Positions 46,750-55,315 of a DNA stretch of 64,000 bases are shown piece by piece; positions within the stretch are counted from its first letter, which is position 1, and the number at the start of each line of letters is the position of its first letter. The position numbers were made by a program, and so were the translations under genes. The notes beneath the pieces are model-generated. The model did not search any database. It was given only the letters and a program-made list of their open reading frames with translations, and had not been told where the DNA came from. The stretch is from Prevotella sp. E2-28 (lineage in GTDB: Bacteria > Bacteroidota > Bacteroidia > Bacteroidales > Bacteroidaceae), in the NCBI RefSeq assembly GCF_022024055.1, contig NZ_CP091788.1:1116001-1180000 (forward strand). Direction: 5' to 3'.

Positions 46750-47652
46750 ATGAATACGCGGCGATGGTCATTTCTGTTGTCGGCAGTCTTGCTGCTGACG
46801 GGCTGTTCTCAAAGCAGTTCGCCGGGTAGTGGTGATGAAGTGCCCATAGCTATGCGCCTGTCCATTGGTATTAACACATCGACCAACAATGCCCGTCAGA
46901 CACGTGCTGATGTAGATATACAGTCTGCACAGTTTGATGCCGGTGAAACGGTTGGTGTTTACTTCCCAGCCAATGTGTCGGTGACCAATACCACATATAC
47001 GACAACCAACAGCAGTGGGGCTACCACTTGCACCTTGGCAACACCTTATTTGTTACCAGACGCCATAGTAGCAAGTGCCCATGGTTATTACCCTGTATCT
47101 GTAACTCAAACCACGACCTCGTTCACGGTGCAGCAAAATCAGAATGAGGATGCAGCTTATAAAGCCAGTGATTTGATGTATGCCTATATTCCTTTTTTGA
47201 AGAAAGATAACGGTACCGTGACTGGTCATTTGGTTTTCCAGCATCAGATGTCGAAAATCAGAATGAGGGTAACTGCTGATAAGGGTATTGATACAATTAA
47301 GGTTATCCGGATTATTGGTGGTAATCGTACTGTGGCTGTGTCTATGCCACGTTGTAAATTAGGCACAACGAGCCATCCCAACACTGACACAGATTTTATC
47401 ACGGTTTATACCAACGGACATACAAAGAAGGTTGAATGTGCCTTTATCCTGCCACCGCAGGTATTGCAGGGAAACTTCATTCAGATAGACACAAATTTGG
47501 GTACAGCCACATTTAAGGTGACAGCAACGACCTTAGAGTCCGGTGGTAGTTACGATTTGCCCATTAATATTGCTACTTCGTGTATTGATGCAGTGACCCT
47601 TATTACGGGATGGGACGACAGCGAAGGAGAATCGGGCAGTTTTGAGTTGTAA
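46750..47652 (+). CDS. Fimbrillin family lipoprotein
   Basis: 300 residues from ATG 46750; a TTG four codons upstream is a less likely start. Lipobox LLTGC (Cys19). ARQTRADVD places a candidate Arg cleavage site at Arg52. The body follows the same fimbrillin pattern: SAQFDAGETVGVYFPANVSV, VASAHGYYPVSVTQTTTSFT, HLVFQHQMSKIRMRVTADKG. Only 28 nt separate it from the first fimbrillin. It may be a second pilin subunit or an anchor. Confidence 0.82.
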   Translation: MNTRRWSFLLSAVLLLTGCSQSSSPGSGDEVPIAMRLSIGINTSTNNARQTRADVDIQSAQFDAGETVGVYFPANVSVTNTTYTTTNSSGATTCTLATPYLLPDAIVASAHGYYPVSVTQTTTSFTVQQNQNEDAAYKASDLMYAYIPFLKKDNGTVTGHLVFQHQMSKIRMRVTADKGIDTIKVIRIIGGNRTVAVSMPRCKLGTTSHPNTDTDFITVYTNGHTKKVECAFILPPQVLQGNFIQIDTNLGTATFKVTATTLESGGSYDLPINIATSCIDAVTLITGWDDSEGESGSFEL

Positions 47653-47663
47653 AATAGCGAAAC

Positions 47664-49619
47664 GTGAAGAGAATAAGTTACATATTATTGCTTGTAGCAC
47701 TGCTTCTTACAGGATGCACAGAGACGGAAGAGTCCTCTAAAGACAGAAATGGCATTCCTGTTAGCCTGTCGTCGTATGTGCTTTCCACGCGTGCTGCCCA
47801 GAACCTGAATGTAGGTCATCTGACTGATGGCGAGAATGTGGCAGTCAGAATTACGCATGATGCTACGACAACCCTCTATACCTATCAGACTGACGGTAGT
47901 GGGAATATGACTGATGTCAGTGCAACGAAAGCATATTATCCTGCTGACGGTTCTACGGTGGATATTGCCGCCTGTTATCCTGCTACGGCAGGCACCACTT
48001 TCAGTGTAGCAGCCGACCAGCAGAGCGATGCCAATTATAAGGCGAGCGATTTGCTGTTTGCCAGCGTGAGCAGTCAGACTCTTCAAACTACAGCCGTTCC
48101 CCTGATGTTCAGTCATAAGATGTCAAAACTGATGGTTAATGCTACTGCAGGTGGCAGTGTGGGCAATATCACAGGTGTGGAAATCCAGAATGTGAAGCGT
48201 AGCGTCACGTTTAATCAGACCACGGGTGCCACGGCTTTGACGGGCTCAGCCTCTACTATTACAATGTCAAATAACGGTGCAGCCCTTTTACCTCCGCAGA
48301 CTATTGATGGTCATCTGCTGGTGGTTCATACGGACAAGGGCGACGCCACCTATAGCGTCAACAATAAGGTGTTTGAAGCAGGTAAGGCCTATACGATAAC
48401 CCTTGTCGTTACGCGTCAGGCTGTTGGTGATGTCAATATGATTTCTGACTGGGATGAGACAGGCTTCGATAATACGGCTGTAGCTGCCGATGATATCTAT
48501 ATTGATGATATTCCTGATCTACCCTATCAAAGTGGTTATTTGAGTCATATAGTGGTGAAAGACGGAATGGGTAATACCTTGGATAATACATACTTTAACC
48601 GCTATACAGACTCGAAAAATGCAGGACCGGCTACTGCTTATGCCATTGGTAAAGTAGGAACACCTTATGAAGGGAAAGCTTGCGCCCGGTCATTTACCGT
48701 CACAAAGTTAAAGGGAACCAGTTGGGAGTTGCCATACGTAGGTATTTGTATGTCGGGATTGACTTCTACTGCCAGTTTCTCTTTTAATCATTATGGTGAT
48801 GGCTTTATGAAAGCCGAGAGCAGTAATCCATCATTGGTGAGCGTGTCAACAGGTTCTCTTATTCAACTGGGTAATTTATATAGACAGTCTATTTCCATAG
48901 GAATCCATGGAACGACAGGATCTGCCACTATCACCGTAACGATGGAGGATGGTCCTAACTATGAATCTTATCCTGATAATCCACAGACATTTGTAGTAGA
49001 TCTAACACCGATACCCAATATCAAGACGCTGAAAAACAAAATTTATTCGAAGTATATGTGCGATTCTTATCGTTCTTATCAAGTAGCTGCGAATGGCACT
49101 ATAGGAAGAACGGTGACAAATCCGGTAGGCTATATCACATATATATCATCAAAAGACGTGGATTCTACGGTGGTGGGTAGTCGTATTCTTGTTGCTGCAT
49201 CTACAGCCACTCAGTCTGCATGGGGATCGGAGGATAAAACTCACAGCGTTTCCCTAAAGGAGCAAGGATATGCAGGCTATAAGGTAACCAATGCGTTACG
49301 GGCCTATGGCTCCACGGAATGTACGGCGGCTTACCTTGCCTGGAATCATTCTGCTGGAATTCCTACTGGCGGTTCCACTCCGGCTCATTGGTACCTGCCT
49401 ACAGTAAGTGCCTTATGGCATCTTGCCGATCTTTCCAAAAGTACTGCAACAGAAGCTTATGCTACAGAGATTTTTGGCAAGACCTATTGGGCATGTGACA
49501 ACGAAAAAGCCGTTAATAGTGCTTGGGCGGTAACGCCTTCAACTAATGGCGGTGGTGGTACTGCTGGTAGTTTTTATAAATCTAGCAATCGCTATGTCCG
49601 CCCTTTCTTTGCTTATTGA
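47664..49619 (+). CDS. Fimbrillin family lipoprotein with large C-terminal region
   Basis: 651 residues, starting at GTG 47664. Lipobox LLTGC (Cys18), candidate cleavage at Arg43 (LSTRAAQNL). Residues ~44-280 are a fimbrillin-like module (GENVAVRITHDATTTLYTYQ, FSHKMSKLMVNATAGGSVGN). Then comes an Ig-like repetitive section (~290-460), and the C-terminal ~170 residues (SWELP..., STPAHWYLPTVSALWHLADL, YVRPFFAY) resemble the adhesin-like tip domains with a W-x-LP motif seen in Bacteroidota. A role as pilus tip or accessory subunit is likely. Paralogous to the next gene. Confidence 0.8.
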   Translation: MKRISYILLLVALLLTGCTETEESSKDRNGIPVSLSSYVLSTRAAQNLNVGHLTDGENVAVRITHDATTTLYTYQTDGSGNMTDVSATKAYYPADGSTVDIAACYPATAGTTFSVAADQQSDANYKASDLLFASVSSQTLQTTAVPLMFSHKMSKLMVNATAGGSVGNITGVEIQNVKRSVTFNQTTGATALTGSASTITMSNNGAALLPPQTIDGHLLVVHTDKGDATYSVNNKVFEAGKAYTITLVVTRQAVGDVNMISDWDETGFDNTAVAADDIYIDDIPDLPYQSGYLSHIVVKDGMGNTLDNTYFNRYTDSKNAGPATAYAIGKVGTPYEGKACARSFTVTKLKGTSWELPYVGICMSGLTSTASFSFNHYGDGFMKAESSNPSLVSVSTGSLIQLGNLYRQSISIGIHGTTGSATITVTMEDGPNYESYPDNPQTFVVDLTPIPNIKTLKNKIYSKYMCDSYRSYQVAANGTIGRTVTNPVGYITYISSKDVDSTVVGSRILVAASTATQSAWGSEDKTHSVSLKEQGYAGYKVTNALRAYGSTECTAAYLAWNHSAGIPTGGSTPAHWYLPTVSALWHLADLSKSTATEAYATEIFGKTYWACDNEKAVNSAWAVTPSTNGGGGTAGSFYKSSNRYVRPFFAY

Positions 49620-49620
49620 G

Positions 49621-51576
49621 ATGAAAAGAGTGAAGTACTTATATATAGCATGGATGGCAGTGCTGCTGTTGACGGCCTGTACAGAGGCTGATGAAACAGC
49701 AGACGGGCAGGGGCATGTACCTGTGACCCTGACCCAGACTATGCTGACACGTGCTGCTCAGAATCTGAACGAGGCGAATTTGGCTACAGGCGAGAACGTG
49801 GCAGTAAGAATTACTAATCTTGGTGCAACGACCCTCTATACCTATCAGGCTGATGGTAGTGGCGGGCTGGATGATATCAGTGCCGTGAAAGCCTATTACC
49901 CTACGGATGGTTCAACAGTAGATATTACTGCCTGTTATCCAGCAACGGCAGGGGCAGAGTTTAGCGTAGCTGCTAATCAGACAACAGATGACGCCTATCT
50001 GCAGAGCGACTTGCTGTTTGCCAGTGTAACAGGTCAGGAAAGTCAGTTGACTGCCGTGTCCCTAACCTTTAATCATAAGATGGCAAAACTGCTGGCTAAT
50101 GTAACAGCCGGCGACGGCGTGAGCAGTATTACAAGCATTGAGGTGCAGAACGTGAAACGTAGCGTATCCTTCAATCAAACCACGGGTGCCGTTGCACTGA
50201 AAGGCACAGCTTCTACTATTACAATGTCAAATAACGGTGCTGCCGTTTTGCCAGCACAAACCATTGATGGTGATTTACTGGTGATTCATACTTCTGTGGG
50301 GGATGCAACTTATAGCGTATCTAATAAGTTGTTTGAGGCTGGGCGTGCTTATACTTTCACGCTCACTGTTAAGAAAGAAGCTATCGGCACTACGACGGCG
50401 ATTACCGACTGGGTAGAGACGGGTTTCGACGGAAGTAATATGACACGAGTAAATGATCTTTTCATTGACCCGATTCCTGACCAACATTATAACTCAGGAT
50501 ATGTCAAGCCAACAGTTACCGTGCGCGACGGTAGGGGAAATATTGTAGATGCGTCCAATTACGATGTGTACTATGTCAATAACGGCTGGCATATGGGTGA
50601 TGATGCAATAGCTAGTGTTGTAGGAAAGCGAGGTACCATCTATGAGAATAAGGCCGCTACGCGGCGGTTTTCCATTATTAAGGGCATCGGTGGTGAGTGG
50701 ACTATTGCGCAGGGGTCTAAATCTGTATCGCCTACCTCTACCACTTTCAAGTTAGTGGTCACCCACAAATATGATGGACAACTGAAAGTTGTGAGTAACA
50801 ACACGTCGAAAGTCACTGTTGACATCAAGTATAGTACCAGTAACAAAAATGATACAGTAGTAGTTAATACGCTGACGTCAACGGGCACCTTCACATTGAC
50901 CCTCTCTATAGAGGAAGGGCAGTATTATGCCTTTTATGATGCCCCAAAGACTTATACGGTGTTAGTGCAAAACAACACAACGCTTTCTGCCCTGAAGACA
51001 AGGTCTGTAAACGGCTATAACTGTGAGCCTTATCTTTATTATCAGGTGGCTGCGGGAGGAGGTGTTGCCAAGACACAGGCCTCGCCTATCGGCTTTATTG
51101 CTGACTATAGAACAGATGGCGTAGATGAGAGTATCCCTAATAGTCATTTCCTTGTGATGTCAATGGAGGGTAATAATTGTAAATGGGGCAGCTCAACTAA
51201 GGCGCACACTCTGGCTGAATCCGACACCCGCAACGGCTATAGTGACACCCAACTTTTGCAAGCTTTAGGCAGTACAGAAGCTACTGCTGCCTATATAGCT
51301 TGGAATAAAAGCACGGCCATTCCTTCTGGAGGAGCCACGCCTGCCCATTGGTTCCTGCCGAACTACGGGCAGTTTAAGAGCATCATGTATACAATGAAAC
51401 AGACAGGTACGCAGTTGCTTCCTTTCTCTAATCGTGTGATGTGGACTACGGCAGAATCTAGCGCTGGTAACGTACGTTGTTTCCGCAATTATGATGAGGA
51501 TATATTGTCACGACTCAACAGCATATATCCCAAAAATGTATCATTTCCTTATGTTCATGCTTGTTTCGCTTATTGA
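49621..51576 (+). CDS. Fimbrillin family lipoprotein, paralogue of the preceding gene
   Basis: 651 residues from ATG 49621, one nt after the previous stop; an upstream extension of the frame lies inside the previous gene and lacks the signal peptide. Lipobox LLTAC (Cys20), candidate cleavage at Arg44 (MLTRAAQNL). The N-terminal ~280 residues are very similar to the previous protein (29 nt are identical at 48252 and 50212), the middle is diverged, and the end (TPAHWFLPNYGQFKSIMYTM ... VHACFAY) is similar again. Length is exactly the same, so this is a tandem duplication with selective divergence of the middle. Confidence 0.82.
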   Translation: MKRVKYLYIAWMAVLLLTACTEADETADGQGHVPVTLTQTMLTRAAQNLNEANLATGENVAVRITNLGATTLYTYQADGSGGLDDISAVKAYYPTDGSTVDITACYPATAGAEFSVAANQTTDDAYLQSDLLFASVTGQESQLTAVSLTFNHKMAKLLANVTAGDGVSSITSIEVQNVKRSVSFNQTTGAVALKGTASTITMSNNGAAVLPAQTIDGDLLVIHTSVGDATYSVSNKLFEAGRAYTFTLTVKKEAIGTTTAITDWVETGFDGSNMTRVNDLFIDPIPDQHYNSGYVKPTVTVRDGRGNIVDASNYDVYYVNNGWHMGDDAIASVVGKRGTIYENKAATRRFSIIKGIGGEWTIAQGSKSVSPTSTTFKLVVTHKYDGQLKVVSNNTSKVTVDIKYSTSNKNDTVVVNTLTSTGTFTLTLSIEEGQYYAFYDAPKTYTVLVQNNTTLSALKTRSVNGYNCEPYLYYQVAAGGGVAKTQASPIGFIADYRTDGVDESIPNSHFLVMSMEGNNCKWGSSTKAHTLAESDTRNGYSDTQLLQALGSTEATAAYIAWNKSTAIPSGGATPAHWFLPNYGQFKSIMYTMKQTGTQLLPFSNRVMWTTAESSAGNVRCFRNYDEDILSRLNSIYPKNVSFPYVHACFAY

Positions 51577-51579
51577 ACT

Positions 51580-52968
51580 ATGAATTGCAAACTACTTTTA
51601 GCACTGACTGGTGCAGCATCAATAATTGAGGCAGAGGCGCAGAAGGCCACGCCAGAGCGTCCTAACATCGTGTTTATTTTAGCTGATGATATGGGCTACG
51701 GCGATTTATCGTGTTTTGGCTCAAAGTACGTGAAGACGCCTAATATAGACCGATTGTCGGCTACTGGCACCACATTTACTCAATGTTATGCGGGTAGTGG
51801 AATTTCGAGCCCCTCACGCTGTTCGTTAATGACTGGCAAGCATAGTGGTAATACCCGTATCCGCGATAACCAATGTCCTGTGGGCGGTATTCAGGGTATC
51901 AAAATTAATGAAAAAGGTGATACTACCTATATTCGTCGTACGAACTTAATGCCCACTGATACAACCATAGCCACTGTACTCTCAGCAGGGGGCTATCGCA
52001 CCTGTCTAGTGAATAAATGGCATCTTGACGGTTACGACCCTGGGGCTGCACCCAACCATCGTGGTTTTGATGAGTTCTATGGATGGACTATATCCACCGT
52101 CCACTCCAATTCACCATATTATTATCCGTATTACCGTTTTGCAGGCGATTCGCTGACTACAATAGAGGAGAATGCCCATGATGCCCATGTGCGTCATAAT
52201 ACGGATATCTCTACTGATGATGCCATTGCTTTCATTGGGCGTAACAAGGAACGTCCGTTCTTTCTCTATTTGGCTTATGATGCCCCTCACGAACCATATA
52301 TTATAGAAGAAACCTCATGGTACGACGGTGAGAAGGATTGGTCAATGAATACCAAACGATATGCCTCGCTGATTACTCACATGGATCGTGCCATAGGTCG
52401 TCTTTTGGACTATCTTGACAGAGAAGGCTTGCGTGAAAATACGCTCGTTATCTTTGCAAGTGACAATGGGGCTGCAGTGCAGGCACCAATTGCTGAGCTT
52501 AATTGCAATGCGGGTTTCCACGGTCGTAAGGGACAACTATATGAAGGTGGTATTCGTGTGCCTATGATTGTGAATCAGCCAGGACGTGTACCTGTACAGA
52601 AGTTGCAAAACCTGATTTATTTTCCTGATGTGATGCCCACACTGGCAGCACTGACAGGGGCGGAGAATCATTTGCCTCAGAATATCAATGGCATTAATAT
52701 CCTGCCTCTGTTTTATGGCAAGCAGGTGGATACCGACCATCGTATGCTCTATTGGGAATTTACGGGCAAACAACGAGCTGCCAGACTGGGTGACTGGAAA
52801 TGTGTTACCATCAAGAAAAATGCTCCCTTGGAACTTTATAATCTGAAGGATGATCCTGAGGAACACCATAACCTGGCAGATAAATATCCAGAAATGGTGC
52901 AACTCTTTGACGAAGCGATGCGCCGTATGCATCAACCCTCTGAGTGCTGGCCGTTAGAAGGGGAATAA
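51580..52968 (+). CDS. S1 family sulfatase (Ser-type)
   Basis: 462 residues with an N-terminal export signal. RPNIVFILADDMGYGDLSCF supplies two metal-binding Asp residues; the modified-residue motif is SSPSRCSLMTGKHSG with Ser76 in place of Cys, the form converted to formylglycine by the radical SAM enzyme anSME in anaerobes. Further signatures: FYGWTISTVHSNSPYYYPYY, LVIFASDNGA and GRKGQLYEGGIRVPMI. It removes sulfate from glycans such as mucin or glycosaminoglycans. It starts 3 nt after the last fimbrillin gene, suggesting it is expressed together with the pili. Confidence 0.92.
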   Translation: MNCKLLLALTGAASIIEAEAQKATPERPNIVFILADDMGYGDLSCFGSKYVKTPNIDRLSATGTTFTQCYAGSGISSPSRCSLMTGKHSGNTRIRDNQCPVGGIQGIKINEKGDTTYIRRTNLMPTDTTIATVLSAGGYRTCLVNKWHLDGYDPGAAPNHRGFDEFYGWTISTVHSNSPYYYPYYRFAGDSLTTIEENAHDAHVRHNTDISTDDAIAFIGRNKERPFFLYLAYDAPHEPYIIEETSWYDGEKDWSMNTKRYASLITHMDRAIGRLLDYLDREGLRENTLVIFASDNGAAVQAPIAELNCNAGFHGRKGQLYEGGIRVPMIVNQPGRVPVQKLQNLIYFPDVMPTLAALTGAENHLPQNINGINILPLFYGKQVDTDHRMLYWEFTGKQRAARLGDWKCVTIKKNAPLELYNLKDDPEEHHNLADKYPEMVQLFDEAMRRMHQPSECWPLEGE

Positions 52969-52972
52969 GAGA

Positions 52973-53284
52973 CTATGCGGAGACCTTAGGACTGTAGGTA
53001 TGCTTTCGTTTGGGATTCATGGGAAACCAGCCCCTCTCTACGCGCTTCTTCTGCTCAAAGAGTTCACCAATGGCCCAAAGGGATGATGCACCAAAGACAC
53101 CGAGAAATGACGACAGATAGACATTCTCAATGAAAAGGGCGGCAGCGCAACAAAAAATGCCTACGAATAGGTATATAATCCAGGGACGAGTGCCCCAGTA
53201 ATATTCGGTCTTAATAACGATAGGATGCCAAATTCCAATGGTTAGAAAGGTCATCACGGCAATGGTAATTCCAGTGAAATACAT
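52973..53284 (-). CDS. DUF4491 family membrane protein
   Basis: 103 residues with three membrane helices and the DUF4491 phrases MYFTGITIAVMTFLTIGIWH, LFIENVYLSSFLGVFGASSL and WAIGELFEQKKRVERGWFPM NPKRK. Function unknown. The gene has its own promoter (53307) and converges on the sulfatase with a 4-nt gap and no visible terminator. Confidence 0.88.
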   Translation of the reverse strand: MYFTGITIAVMTFLTIGIWHPIVIKTEYYWGTRPWIIYLFVGIFCCAAALFIENVYLSSFLGVFGASSLWAIGELFEQKKRVERGWFPMNPKRKHTYSPKVSA

Positions 53285-53306
53285 GAAAAATGCTTTATTT
53301 TTGGTG

Positions 53307-53314
53307 CAAAGATA
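53307..53314 (-). promoter_or_regulatory. Promoter -7 box of the DUF4491 gene
   Basis: TATCTTTG on the minus strand, ~23 nt before the ATG at 53284. Confidence 0.65.
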
Positions 53315-53333
53315 GTAATTTTATTGGATTTAT

Positions 53334-53364
53334 TTTGCGGAAAAGGAATAAAAAGTTAATTTTG
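53334..53364 (+). promoter_or_regulatory. Promoter of the partner-switching operon
   Basis: TTTG (53334-53337), 19-nt spacer, TAATTTTG (53357-53364). The ATG follows at 53396. Divergent from the DUF4491 promoter. Confidence 0.7.
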
Positions 53365-53395
53365 CAGAATAATCAATGACTAAAATATTTAGAGG

Positions 53396-54889
53396 ATGAA
53401 TAGCAGGAAGTTTTTCGTAAGTGTGATGTGTATGTTTTTGGGCTGTATATCTATGATGGCTCAGAAGAGTGAATTACATCAGCGTGCTGAATCGGAAGAT
53501 GCCAAACACAACGTTGCCAATGCTCGCTCGCTGTATATCCGTGCTTTTGAAGGCTATGTAGGAAAAGGACAGATTGACGAAGGTGTGGCTTGTGGTGTGA
53601 AGGCTACTGCCCTCTATTACAAAGATAACCTTTACAAGGAGGCTTTTGAACTGCTTCGCCGTGTTGACCAACAGATAGATGGTAGTAATTCACAGGCATC
53701 TAACAAGTCGGCTTTGCATTATCAGACTTCTAAGGAACGTATGCAGATGTATGTGAAGCTGCGTAAGAGTGATCGTGCTAAGGAGCAGATGGGCTTTATG
53801 GAGAATCACGTGAGCCGTTCGGGTAACGAGAGCCTGCGTGATGATTTGCTCTATCAAAAGGCTATATTCTATTATACTTTCGGGCAGACGGCTCAGGGAA
53901 ATGCTGTGTTCAAGGAAATGGCTTCAAAACTGACTGCACAGAAGGACTATGATAAGGTTGATGAGGTCTATCAGATGCTGCTGGCCAGTGGTCGTCAGAG
54001 TAACAATGCTGGTATGCTGAATCAAGCCTATAGCAGTTATATGGTGTGGAAGGACTCAGTAACCGCTATCAAGACGGCAGAAGAGATTGATAGCCTGAAG
54101 CTGCAGATTGTCAAGAATGAGGAAATCATTGCTGATAAGGACGACTCACTGTCGGCCCGCCAGTTAACAATATCGGGTCTTATCGTGTTAGCTGTCATAT
54201 TGGCTGTAGTACTGGTGCTGGGGGCAATGGTGCTGATGCGCTTCATCGTGTTGACTCGCACACAAAAGAAGACCATCCGATTGGCTAACGAGAGCAATGC
54301 CTTGAAGGCGAAGTTCATTAGTAATATATCGGATCAACTGGAACCCACACTGAAGAAACTTGATAGCAAGCAGCCAGAGGTACGGGCATTGCTGGACTTC
54401 TCAGAACATATTCAGACACTGTCGGACGTAGAGAACTCGGAGAATGTTGAAATGGAAGATGTTCATGTACAGCCTCTTTGTGAAAGCCTGATAGAGGAAA
54501 TTAAACCAAGGTTGGCCGACAGCGTAACGCTGACAGTGAATGTTCCAAAGGTGGAAGTGAAGCTTAACAAAGATTATATTACATATATCCTACGCCATCT
54601 GTTGAATAATGCAGTGGAATTTACTCCTTCAGACGGTAAGATTACCTTGGAATTCAAGAAACGCAGTCCGAAGACGTATCAATTCCTGATAACGAATACT
54701 GGTGCAGTAATTCCAGAGGAAAAACGTGAGGATGTGTTCAAGCCATTCCTGGAAATTAAGGACTTGACCGATGGCGATGGCCTGGGACTGCCTATATGTA
54801 AGCAGATGGCCTTGAAGATAAATGGTGACCTAGATATAGATTCTGCCTTTACGAAAGGCACGCGCTTCGTATTGAATTTGCACGTATAA
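53396..54889 (+). CDS. TPR sensor protein with histidine kinase-like ATPase, no phospho-acceptor His
   Basis: Signal peptide (to ISMMAQ), then a periplasmic TPR-like helical region (~25-230), a coiled segment, one membrane helix (~260-282) and a cytosolic kinase-like region. In place of the H-box (normally a SHE motif) the sequence is AKFISNISDQLEPTLKKL with Asp313 where the phosphorylated His should be. The ATP-binding domain looks intact: N box LRHLLNNAVEF (Asn404/405), G1 DGDGLGLPICKQ and GTRFVLNL. It may act as an ATP-dependent switch or scaffold rather than a histidine kinase. The following genes encode RsbW- and RsbV-like partners. Confidence 0.8.
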   Translation: MNSRKFFVSVMCMFLGCISMMAQKSELHQRAESEDAKHNVANARSLYIRAFEGYVGKGQIDEGVACGVKATALYYKDNLYKEAFELLRRVDQQIDGSNSQASNKSALHYQTSKERMQMYVKLRKSDRAKEQMGFMENHVSRSGNESLRDDLLYQKAIFYYTFGQTAQGNAVFKEMASKLTAQKDYDKVDEVYQMLLASGRQSNNAGMLNQAYSSYMVWKDSVTAIKTAEEIDSLKLQIVKNEEIIADKDDSLSARQLTISGLIVLAVILAVVLVLGAMVLMRFIVLTRTQKKTIRLANESNALKAKFISNISDQLEPTLKKLDSKQPEVRALLDFSEHIQTLSDVENSENVEMEDVHVQPLCESLIEEIKPRLADSVTLTVNVPKVEVKLNKDYITYILRHLLNNAVEFTPSDGKITLEFKKRSPKTYQFLITNTGAVIPEEKREDVFKPFLEIKDLTDGDGLGLPICKQMALKINGDLDIDSAFTKGTRFVLNLHV

Positions 54890-54901
54890 ACAATTTCCAT
54901 A

Positions 54902-55315
54902 ATGACTCTGATCCTTAGAAATAATGTACAAGATGTGCCACAGTTGGCTGCCTTTGTAGATCAGGTCTGCGAGGTAGCAGGCTTTAGTGCTAGCATCACG
55001 ATGCAGATGAATCTGGCTATAGAAGAGGCTGTGGTGAACGTGATGAATTATGCCTATCCGCAAGGTACTGAAGGTGAGGTGCGTATTGAGGCGCAGGCAG
55101 ATGAAAATGGTGTGCAGTTTGTCATTATCGATAGTGGAACCCCATTTGACCCTACGACAGAAGCCGAGGCAGATACAACATTGTCGGCAGAAGAGCGCCA
55201 GATCGGTGGACTGGGTATCTTTTTGGTACGTCAGTTGATGGATACGGTTAGTTATGAATATAAGGAAGGTAGAAATATGCTGACGCTCCGAAAGGAAGCA
55301 GGAAAAGGTAAGTGA
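54902..55315 (+). CDS. RsbW/SpoIIAB-like serine kinase (anti-sigma type)
   Basis: 137 residues of a GHKL ATPase: N box LAIEEAVVNVMNYAYP (Asn46), then VIIDSGTPFDPT (an altered G1 box) and IGGLGIFLVRQLMDTVSYEY (G2). This compact form is typical of anti-sigma factors that bind a sigma factor and phosphorylate an RsbV-type antagonist on Ser. A STAS protein is encoded two genes downstream. No PP2C phosphatase or sigma factor gene is nearby, so the target is unknown. It starts 12 nt after the kinase-like gene. Confidence 0.85.
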   Translation: MTLILRNNVQDVPQLAAFVDQVCEVAGFSASITMQMNLAIEEAVVNVMNYAYPQGTEGEVRIEAQADENGVQFVIIDSGTPFDPTTEAEADTTLSAEERQIGGLGIFLVRQLMDTVSYEYKEGRNMLTLRKEAGKGK

